The position numbers and the translations under genes are program-made. The notes under the pieces are model-generated. The model saw only the letters and a program-made list of their open reading frames with translations, was not told the origin of the DNA and did no database searches. Below, piece by piece: positions 6,450-16,700 of a stretch of DNA of 20,802 bases. Source of the stretch: Acidobacteriota bacterium (GTDB lineage Bacteria > Acidobacteriota > Blastocatellia > Pyrinomonadales > Pyrinomonadaceae); assembly GCA_029777145.1 (NCBI GenBank), contig JAKOSS010000010.1, positions 1 through 20,802 on the forward strand, given 5' to 3'. The stretch's first letter is position 1. The number at the start of each line of letters is the position of its first letter.

Positions 6450-7445
6450 ATGTCCGTATTTTCAAACATTACTCGACGCGCCGCGGCAACGGTGCTGTTT
6501 CTTTTTTTCGTACTGATCTTTGCGCCGGCTTCATCGGCGAACAATATCTCGTGGTTTCTTTCAGAGAGCGATCCGTTCAATCAGGATTGGTCCCTGACAA
6601 CCATGATCACGACCGATGACAATTGGGACAACGTGATGTCGATCATGGGTTACCGCGGCGACGATCTGACCACGACCACCGGAACGGATCCGCAGACGAT
6701 TCTCGCCGACGGGGCGTCGACCCCGGTCGACGTGATCGCGAACCAGTCGAATCCGAACACTCTCAGTACCGGCGGTGTCGCCGAATTCGACGGCATCCCC
6801 AATCCGACGATCGCGCTCCAGGGATCCGGGACCGCCGACGCTCCGCACATCGTGATCCGGCTGAACAAAAAGAGCTGTCCGGATTCAAAATACATCTCGA
6901 TCAGCTACAAACTGCGCGACATTGATGGCTCGGCGGATAACGCGGTGATGCCCGTCGCTTTGCAGTATCGGGTCGGCGACACGGGAAATTACACAAATCT
7001 TCCCGACGCCTTTGTCGCGGACGCGACCGAGGGCGGAACCGCGACGAAGGAAACCAGCGTCATCGGAAACCTGCCGCACATCCCGCAGGGGCAGGACCTG
7101 ATCTTTCTTCGGATCATCACGGCGAATGCGGCGGGAAACGACGAATGGGTCGGGATTGACGACATCAGCATCGGTTGTTTCGCGCCGACTGTGGCCGGAG
7201 TCGAGGTCTCGGGCCGGGTGCTTGAAACAAAGACCAGGGGAGCGTCGCGCGCTACGGTCACGATGATCGACGAGTTCGGCGAAAGGTGGACCGCGCTCAC
7301 GAATCCGTTCGGATTCTTCCGTCTTGACGGAGTCCCGGCGGGGCGGACGTATACCGTAATCGTTTCGCGCAAGGGCGTTGATTCCGCGCCGCGGCTCGTA
7401 TCGGTCGATTCGGATGTCAGGGACCTCGAACTCGAAGTCGATTAG
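6450..7445 (+). CDS. Secreted protein with C-terminal carboxypeptidase-regulatory-like domain
   Basis: A 331-residue exported protein. Residues 1-30 are a clear signal peptide: a basic RR at 9-10, a hydrophobic core ATVLFLFFVLIF, and PASSA before the predicted cut. Residues 31-245 form a beta-rich region with NNWDNVMSIMGYRGDDL, ISYKLRDIDGSADNA, ALQYRVG and NDEWVGIDDISI segments. These recur in bacterial extracellular proteins, often ahead of an endonuclease/exonuclease/phosphatase domain that is absent here. Cys143 and Cys243 are the only cysteines and could form a disulfide. Residues 250-331 match the carboxypeptidase-regulatory-like fold (VEVSGRVLETKTRG ... GFFRLDGVPAGRTYTVIVSR). ATG 6450 is preceded by GGAGGAG (6441-6447). 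Terminators lie on both sides, so it is monocistronic. No enzymatic motif is seen; it is probably an extracellular or surface binding protein. Confidence 0.85.
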   Translation: MSVFSNITRRAAATVLFLFFVLIFAPASSANNISWFLSESDPFNQDWSLTTMITTDDNWDNVMSIMGYRGDDLTTTTGTDPQTILADGASTPVDVIANQSNPNTLSTGGVAEFDGIPNPTIALQGSGTADAPHIVIRLNKKSCPDSKYISISYKLRDIDGSADNAVMPVALQYRVGDTGNYTNLPDAFVADATEGGTATKETSVIGNLPHIPQGQDLIFLRIITANAAGNDEWVGIDDISIGCFAPTVAGVEVSGRVLETKTRGASRATVTMIDEFGERWTALTNPFGFFRLDGVPAGRTYTVIVSRKGVDSAPRLVSVDSDVRDLELEVD

Positions 7446-7463
7446 GTATTGAAACACTCTAAC

Positions 7464-7510
7464 GGCGTCGCGCAGAGCCTGGTCTTTGCGCGACGCCTTT
7501 TCGTTATTTT
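7464..7510 (+). terminator. Intrinsic terminator of the 331-aa secreted protein gene
   Basis: A perfect 11-bp stem, GGCGTCGCGCA (7464-7474) with TGCGCGACGCC (7487-7497), has a 12-nt loop and is followed by TTTTCGTTATTTT. Confidence 0.93.
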
Positions 7511-7784
7511 CAGCTCAATTACCACCGACCGTAGCGGTACGACCGCTCGCGGGTCTTCCGTCGAGCGACCGTCGGTCACGATGGTTCTTGACATCCAAGC
7601 CCGCTCATATTACTTTGCTCACGTTACTCAAAATCTAGAACGGGTATTCGGTGGCATTCGGCAATTCTTACTTTGCCCCGATTCTTGTGCAAACAGCAGT
7701 TTGTAATTGCGGTCGCGATTGACCTCACGATTCGATTCCTGAGGCTTCCTGCGCATCGTTTCCATTGAAAATTCAGGAGTGTTT
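7511..7784 (+). promoter_or_regulatory. Upstream region of the giant gene: promoter, CGACCG boxes and leader
   Basis: No gene is supported here. A consensus TTGACA (7588-7593) with TACTTT (7611-7616) 17 bp on is the best promoter in the window. Upstream, GACCG occurs three times (7527, 7541 and 7567). AGCGGT (7533-7538) and ACCGCT (7542-7547) form a small hairpin, and GACCG-T-CGGTC (7567-7577) is a palindrome. These may be regulator sites. The leader of about 160 nt has one small hairpin (CAAAC 7690-7694 with GTTTG 7699-7703) and ends in AGGAG (7775-7779) ahead of ATG 7785. Confidence 0.55.
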
Positions 7785-10700
7785 ATGCAAAACGTCGGTA
7801 GTTCGTCCAAGGTATCGTTTCGAGTTCTCAACATCGGATTTGTTTTGTTGCTCGCCGGAAGTTTGGCGCTGGCCGGAAACTGGAAGCAGGTGCGCGAGTT
7901 CTTCTCGTCATCGGCCGGCATTTCTGCGTCTGCGGTGACGGCGGATCAGTCGCCGGGGATTCAAACGCCTCACGTCGATGCGTTTATCCCGACGGTTACC
8001 GACACGGTTTGCGGAGCCGGCACGTACCCGACGTTGAAGGCGGCGTTTGACGCGATCAACGCCGGAACGCTGACGGGTGCGGTCCAATTGGATGTTGTCG
8101 GCGATTGTACGGAGACGGCGACCGCGGTACTCAATGCGAGCGGTTCCGGAAGCGCATCGTACACGGCAGTCCTGATTCAGCCCACGGGCGGAGCCGCGAG
8201 AACGATTTCCGGTGCGATCACAGCCGGCTCGCCGCTGATCGATCTCAATGGAGCCGACAACGTCACGATCGACGGACTGAATTCCGGCGGAAATTCGCTA
8301 ACTATCTCAAATACGACGATTTCGGCGACAAGCGGCACTTCGACGATCCGCTTCATCGGCGGTGCGACAGGAAACACGATCACGAATTCCAATATCGAGG
8401 GTTCTGGAACGATGTCCGTTGCGACCAACGGTGCAACGATATTTTTCTCGACCGACGCCGTCACCTCGAACGGGAACGACAACAACACGATCTCTAACAA
8501 CAATATCGGCCCCGCCGGCGGAAATCTACCGACGAAGGGAATCCTTTGCAACGGATCGACGACGACGACGGCGCTCGGGAACAGCGGAAATGTTGTCGAC
8601 AACAACAACATCTTCGACTTTTTCGGAGCGGCAGTAACAAGTTCGGGTATTGCGTCTAACGGCGGCTGCAACTCCTGGTCGATCACGAACAACCGGTTCT
8701 ACCAGACTGCGCCGCGGACGTGGACGACCGGGGCATTGCATGTCGGCATCGATATTCGGCCGACGACCTCGACGTCAGGTGCGCAGGGCTTCACGATCAC
8801 CGGCAATACAATCGGATACGCTTCGAACACACAGACCGGCACTTACACGCTGACGGGTACGGGAACCGGCGCGAAATTCATCGGAATTCTCTTCAACGGA
8901 ATCTCAACGGGCGCATCGACCACCGTCAGCAACAATACGGTCGCGGCCGTCAGCCTGACCGGCGTGACATCGAGCGGGACAAGCACCAGCACCCCGTTCG
9001 CCGGAATTTTTTTCCAGGAAGGAAACGGGATCACAAACGGAAACACGATCGGAAGCCAGTCGGCCACAGGATCGTTGACCTATTCGACCACGACCACAAG
9101 TTCGACGGACGTTTACGGCATCTATAATTTCAGTTCGAATGCCTGGACGGCCAATTCAAACAATGTCGGCGGGATTTCGGTAACGAATCTAGGCGCCTCC
9201 GGCACTTTCCTTCTCTATGGCATGCGCGCTTTCACGGCTTCTACGACCACATGGTCCGCGACCTCGAACAATGTCGGGGGCACGGTGGCCGATTCGATCC
9301 AGTTGAGCGCAACGGGAACCTCGTCGCAAGTTGTCGGTATGTTCTCCAGCAATTGTCCGATGGCTTTGACGTCGAACACCATCCGCAATCTCACGAATAA
9401 CATTGGCACCGGTACGACGACGGCCGCTTCGGTGATCGGAATAAGCGCAACAAGCACGACCCCGAATCACACTTTTTCGCAGAACACCATTTACAACCTG
9501 ACCAATACGAATGCGTCAGCGGCGAGCGTCGTTACCGGTATCCAGTTCACCGGAAGCACGGCGAACGTCGTCGAACGAAACCTCATTTACGGTCTTTCCG
9601 TGGCGACGAATTCCACGTCGGCCGAAGTCAATGGCATTCGCATCGCGGGCGGCACGACTAATTTCAGAAACAATATGATCGCCATCGGAGCCGGCATTGC
9701 AAATGCGATCGGTGCGGCGGCGACCAATTCAGGTACCTCAGGCATTAACGGCGTCAATGAGGCGCTGGGAACCAACACGTTCTATCACAACAGCGTTTAC
9801 ATCGGCGGCGCCCCGACGGCCGGAACCGGCGCATCGTATGCGTTCAACGGTACCCAAACGGTGAACACCCGCACGTTCCGCGACAATATTTTCTTCAACG
9901 GCCGCAGCAATTCCGGAGCGACCGGCAGCAATTACGCGGTCAAGATCAACGGTACGGCTCCCAATCCGACTGGACTGACGATCAACAACAACATCTATTT
10001 TGCAAATGGTTCCGGTGCGGTGTTCGGATTCTTCAACGGCGCCGATGTCGCCAACCTGGCAGCATGGAAAACGGCGGTCGGGCAGGATTCAAACAGTTTT
10101 GAATCGAATCCACAGTTTGTCGATCCGACGAACGCCACACCAAATTTGCATCTGAATCCGGCCGCATCGACCGTCGCCGAGGGCAACGGCGCGGATGTCG
10201 GTGTCGTCAACGATTTCGACGGCGAAACGCGGGCGTCATTAACGCCGGTGGATATCGGCGCCGACGCCGGCAATTACATGGGCCTCGATTTGGCGCCGCC
10301 GAATATCTCGTATGCAACATTAAACAACACGTCGCAAACGTCGAACCGTTTGCTGACCGCGACTATTTCCGACGCGACCGGAGTAGCCGGCGGCGGACTT
10401 AGTCCGAGAGTTTATTTCAACAAGAACGCGGGAACATACTTTTCGACGACGTGTACGCTGTCAAGCGGCACGAATCAAAACGGAACCTGGGACTGCACGA
10501 TCGATCATTCGCTGATCGGAGGCGTCCTCGCGACCGATGTCGTGCGTTATTTTGTGGTTGCACAGGATACCCTCGGCAACCTCGCTGCGAATCCGGGTGC
10601 CGGATTTACGGGAACGGACGTGAATACCGTTCTGACGCCGCCCACAACGCCGAATCAGTACACGATCGTCACGGCCTACTCGGGATCGTTGAACGTCGGA

Positions 10701-13700
10701 ACCGGCGAAGCGTTCACTTCGCTGACGAACGTCGGCGGCGTTTTCGAAGCGATCAACAACGGCGTCTTGTCGGGGGATGTCACGATCAACATCACCAGCG
10801 ATCTGACCGGCGAGACGGGATCCGTCGCCCTCAACCAGTGGGTTGAGGAAGGTGGTCCGTACTCATTGCTGATCAAGCCGTCCGGCGGTCCGCGCGTAAT
10901 TTCAGGCACGAATACCGGTGCATTGATGAAGTTCAACGGCACGGATCGGATGACACTGAACGGGTCAACCTCCGCGACTCTTGCAGGAAACTTGGGCGGT
11001 GGCCCGGTGGCTCGTGAATTGACGATACAAAACACGAGTACCGGCACAAGTGCCGTCGTGATCGCGCTTCAGTCGGGAACCGGCGGGGCCCAGAACAACA
11101 GCTTTGTCAACCTCGAGATCATGGGTCAGGATCCGACGACGACGCTGGCTGCCATCGCTCTCGGCGGAAACACACCGGGAACCGCAGGTACCGACAACGA
11201 CAACAACAGTGTCGCGAACTGCGCCATCAAACGTGCGATTTACGGAATCTATTCGGCCGGCGCGAGTTTGGCGAATCAGAACACCGGTACGTACATTTCC
11301 CAGAATGATCTGTCAGCGACCGGCGCCGACCGCGTTCGCCGGATCGGAATTTTTGTCGTCAACGACAACGGTGCGGTGATCAGTCAGAACAGCATCTCGA
11401 CCAACACCAACGAAAGTGCGGACGCGATCGGCATCGCCCTCGGGATACAAGGGATCGATTCGACGACGACGACGTCCGGGTCGGTGACAAATGCCGTCGT
11501 CTCGAGGAATAAGATAAACGGTGTTGCCAGCCTCTCAACGACCGGGTTCTCGGCATGCGGGATCTCGGTGTCGGGCGCAGTCGGCGGAGCAAACACCATC
11601 GTCAACAACATGATCACGGGCGTGACCGCGCCGTCGACTTCGCCGGATCTCCCGGCCGGCATTTTCATCGCCGGTGTCGCTGGGTCGAGCACGAAGCTCT
11701 ACAACAACTCGATCGCGATGACCGGAGACCGCGGTGCGGTGGCATCGCAGATGCCGTCGTACGGTATCGCGATTACCGGATCGGATCCGACCGTCGAGAT
11801 GAAGAACAACGCGATCTACACGTCGCAGATCGCGAGCGGCGGAGGAGCGAACGCCAAGAGCTATGCGGTCGGCATGGTAACAGCGACGTTCGCAAATCTG
11901 GATTCGAACTACAACGGATTCTTCTCGACCGGCGCGAATGACGGCGGTTTCAGAAGCGGTTCTTTGGGAGCCGGCTCCGGAACCGAATATGCCGACCTCG
12001 CGGCGTGGCAGACGGCTGTCAGTGATGACGCAAACTCGCTCGAGGCGGATCCGCTGTTTGTCGACAGTCTGACCGATCTGCATCTGCAGTCCGGAAGTCC
12101 GCTCGAAAACGCGGGAACGACGATCGCCGGTGTGACCGACGACTTTGACGGCGACCTTCGTCAATCGCCTCCGGAGATCGGTGCCGACGAGTTCGGCGAT
12201 ACGATTCCTCCGGACACTTCGATCCTGACGTTTCCTTCAAATCCGAGCAACAGCACGGATCCGTCGTTCACATTCGACGGTTCGGATAACGGTGGTTCGG
12301 GTGTGGCGAGTTTCGAATGTCAGATCGACGCGGGCGGTTTCTCGGCGTGTACTTCGCCGAAGAGCTATACGGGACTTTCGCAGGGAAGCCATACGTTCGA
12401 CGTCAGGGCGATCGACGGCGCTGGCAATATCGACGCGACTCCGGCGTCGCACACGTGGGTCATCGACTCGATCCCGCCGGAGACGCAGATCCTGTCGAAT
12501 CCTTCGGATCCGAGCAACAGCGCGGATGCGGCGTTCACATTTACGGCAACGGATCTGGCAGCGAGCCTCTCGTTGACGTTCGAGTGCGATCTCGACAACG
12601 GCGGTTATGCGTCCTGCAGTTCGCCGAAGAACTACACAGGTCTGTCCGACGGTTCGCATACGTTCAGCGTGCGCGCGACCGACGGGGCAGGCAATACCGA
12701 TCCGACGCCGGCAACCTATACGTGGACGATCAACACGGCTCCGGCCGGTCCGGTAACGGTAACCGCGACGGCGGCCACGCCGACCGGATCGTACAACACG
12801 CTGACCGAGGCGGTAGCGGCGATCAACGGCGGTACGCATCAGGGCGATGTCATCGTCAATATCAACCAGTCAACGGTCGAACCGGGTTCGGTGGTGATCA
12901 ACGGCAGCGGTGCGGGATCGGCAAGCTATTCCTCGATCCTGATCCGTCCGACGGCGAACGGTCTGACCGTCTCCGGCGCGACCGTCCAGGGACGCGGATT
13001 GATCGAACTAAACGGTGCCGACAACGTCACCATCGACGGAGACAATCCCAATTCGCTGAACGAACTCGGCAATCCGATCAACCGCGATCTGACGCTGCAG
13101 AACACCGCGGCGAATACGGTCACATTCACGTCGGTGGTGCGTGTCGCGGTGGCAGCGACAGGTACAAACTCTGCCGACAACAACTCGATCAAGAACCTGA
13201 ACATTGTTGGCAATGCGACGGGTCGCAACATCTCGACCGCGACCTCGACCACGGCGACGGAGAATACGACGTTCGGCATCTTCGCGGGTCCCGGCGCGTC
13301 AACGACAGACGGTACCGTCGCTCCCACGGCAGTCACGTCTGTGTCAACGGGTGTCGGAGCGGGTGCGACGGCTGCAAACCTCTTTGTCAGCAACAACAGC
13401 GTCGTGACCGTTGCGCGTGCAATTTCGATCAACGGATCGGCGACGACTGTGTTCCCGGGACTCAAGGTCTTTTCCAACAGCATCGGTAACCCGACGGCGG
13501 GCGATGCCGATCAGGTTTACGCGATCGGTATCACGGCTCAGGGATCAACCGATGCGATTATCGCGGACAATATCGTGTACCTGGAGGGATACATCGCGTC
13601 GAGCGCGGCTAACCACGGCATCAATGTCGGGGTCAACAGCACGGCGGTCACCGGGGCGACGATCGAACGCAACAAGATCAACCGTGTGCAGAACAACAAC

Positions 13701-16700
13701 GGTCAATCGTGGAGCGCGTTCGGTATCAACCTTGGTGGCGGAAGCAGTCACATAGTCCGGAACAACTTCGTGTCCGGCGTGATTAATAGCCAGGTCGCCG
13801 GAACCGGAGGATTCAGTACTACCTTCGGTGCCTTTGGTATCAGGGTCGCCTCGGGTACGGGACACACGGTTTACCATAATTCGGTGAATCTGTACGGTGC
13901 GATGCCGGGTGTCACGAACCTCGATCTGACGGCGGCCTTCGGAATTACGTCCACGACACTTACGGGCGTAGACGTCCGGAACAACATGTTCTCGAACCAG
14001 ATTTCCGGCGGTAATCCGACCGGCACGCGGCACGTCGCGGTTTATCTTCCGACCGGTGCGACCAGCGCTATGAATCTGACGTGGAACAATAACGGCTATT
14101 TCGGCAGTGCGGATCCGCAAAGCCGGCTCGCACAACGCGGAACAACCTTCGGAACGGGCGAGTTCCTGGTCGGAGATTTTGATCCGACGCAGACCACGCC
14201 GGCGACGAACTTCCGCAACTATACGAGTACGCTTTCGGTCGCCGGCACGAACGACGACGCTTCATTCGCGACCAACACGGCGCCGCCGGTAACGTCGAAT
14301 TCGGATCTCCATATTCCGAATGCGACTCCGACGCGTCTCGAGTCGGGCGGTGCGTCGGTCGGCGTCGGATTCGATATCGACGGCGATTCACGCAACGGTA
14401 CGACCCCGGACATCGGAGCCGACGAATTCAACGGCGCGCCGCCGCCGGCGAATGACATCGCCGCGGTAACGCTGTTGAATCCGGCCAACGGTTCAACGAT
14501 CCCGACCGGATCGTTCAGTCCGCAGGCTCGATTCAGCAACCCCGGTACGGCGACACAGACCTCGGTTCCGGTCCGCTTCCGGATCTACGACGGAATGATG
14601 GTCGAGATCTACAATCAGACGGCCTCGATCCCGTCGATCGCCGCAAACCAGAACGTGGACGTCACGTTCCCGAGCGCGAACATCGCCGGCGCCGGTTCGT
14701 TCACGATGACCGCGACGGCCGAGAATCCGGGCGATACGAATGCATCGAACGACAACGTAAACGGCTCCTTCAACACAGTCGTTCCGCTTGGCGGATCGAT
14801 CAACGTCGGAGCGGGTGAGGCCTACACGTCTCTGACGAATCCGGGCGGGGTATTCGAGGCTCTCAATCTGGCAGGCATTTCGGGTGACCTGACGGTCAAT
14901 ATCACGAGCGATCTGACGGCTGAGACGGGCGCGGTGATGCTCAATCAGCTGGTTGAGTCGGGAGCCGGCGGATACACGGTCACGTTCAGGCCTTCGGGCG
15001 CGGCGCGGACCATTTCCGGTTCGTCCGCCTCGAGTGCGGCGCTGATCAGCCTGAACGGCGCGGATCGGATCGTCTTCGACGGTTCGCTCAATGCCCTTGG
15101 AGGCGGCAACGACCGGAGTCTGACAATCATCAATAACCAGACGACGACAACGACGGTCTTCTGGCTCAGAAGTCAGAATGCATCGAACGGCTCGACGAAC
15201 AACACGATCAAGAACTGCATCATCCACGGGGCTCCGGGTCCGAACTCGACGACGACTGCGGGTATCTTGACCGGCAGCGGAACGACGCTTGGTGCCGACG
15301 CCGAAGCGGCAAACAGCAACAACACGATCCACAACAACTGGATCTACGGTGTTCAGAACTCGCTTTACCTGCGCGGCGGCGCGACGGCTCCGGTCTTCGA
15401 CCAGAACTGGACGGTCACGGGCAATGAGCTGGGTTCGTCAAACGTCAACGACAACAACGTGTTCCGGGGCATGCTGATCGGAAATTCGGCGAACTTTACC
15501 GTTTCCGGCAACACGGTACACGGCGTTCGATCAACCACGACGACGACCGCGGCGATGAGCGGCATCCAATTGGGTCTGCTTCTCAGCAACGGCACGGTGA
15601 CGAACAACGTTGTGTCGAATATCAAGAACGTCAGCGCGACCGGTACCGGAGCCGCGGGTATCTCGATCATCGCGACCTCGACCTCGTCGAACGTGACGAT
15701 CGCGAACAACTTCGTGACGGACATCGCCACCAACGGATTCGCGACGGTGGCCAGCAACGGACACGGTATCTCGTTCACGAGCACGACCGGCGGTTCGGGA
15801 TACAACGTCTACTTCAACTCGGTCAATCTGGCGACCGATCAGGTGTCCGCTCAGACGTCCGCGGCGCTGTTCGTCGCATCGACATTCAGCACGTCGGGAG
15901 CGATCGATTTGCGGAACAACGTCCTGGCCAACACCGAGACGACCGGTACCCGGTACGCGGTTTACAGTGCGGCCCCCGCGTCGGTCTTCTCGACCATCAA
16001 CTACAACGATTACTTCGCACCAACCGTCGGCAACATCGGCGGCAGCGATCGGGTGACGTTGGGTGACTGGCAGACGGCAACCGGCCAGGATGCGAATTCG
16101 CTGGCGGCCGATCCGTTGTTCGTCTCGGCGTCCGATCTGCACCTGCAGGCCGGAAGTCCGGCGATCAACGCCGGAACGGCGGTCAGCGTGACGACCGACA
16201 TCGACGGCGACACGCGCGACGCGTCACCGGACATGGGAGCCGATGAATACATCGCGCCGCCGAATCCGGGAACGCTGCAATTCAGCAATCCGACGTATTC
16301 CGGCGGTGAGGGAGACGGGCCGTTTACGGTGACCGTGACCCGCACCGGCGGAAGCTTCGGAACCGTTTCGGTCGATTATGCGACGTCAAACGGAACGGCG
16401 ACCGGCGGCGCAGGCTGCACGGCGGGTGTCGACTACATCTCGACCTCGGGAACGCTGACGTTCCTCGACGGTGAGACGAGCAAGACGTTCAATGTCACGA
16501 TCTGCGACGATGCAACGTTCGAAGGGGATGAAACGATCAACTACGCGTTGACCAACCCGACGGGCGGCGCGACGCTCGGTACGCCGAACACCGCAGTTCA
16601 GACGATCGTCGACAACGACACGCCGCCGCAGACGTACACGGTCGCGGTCAGTGATGTCCGGATACATGAAGGCAACACGGGAACGGCGTTCGCGACGTTC

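Noticed and set aside
7779..7784. GTG at 7779 as the start of the giant gene
   Set aside because: It overlaps the AGGAG ribosome binding site that serves ATG 7785.
8400..16000. A CRISPR array or DNA-level tandem repeat suggested by the many AACAACAACA-like stretches
   Set aside because: The repeats come from Asn- and Thr-rich beta-helix turns in one long open frame; there are no regular spacers.
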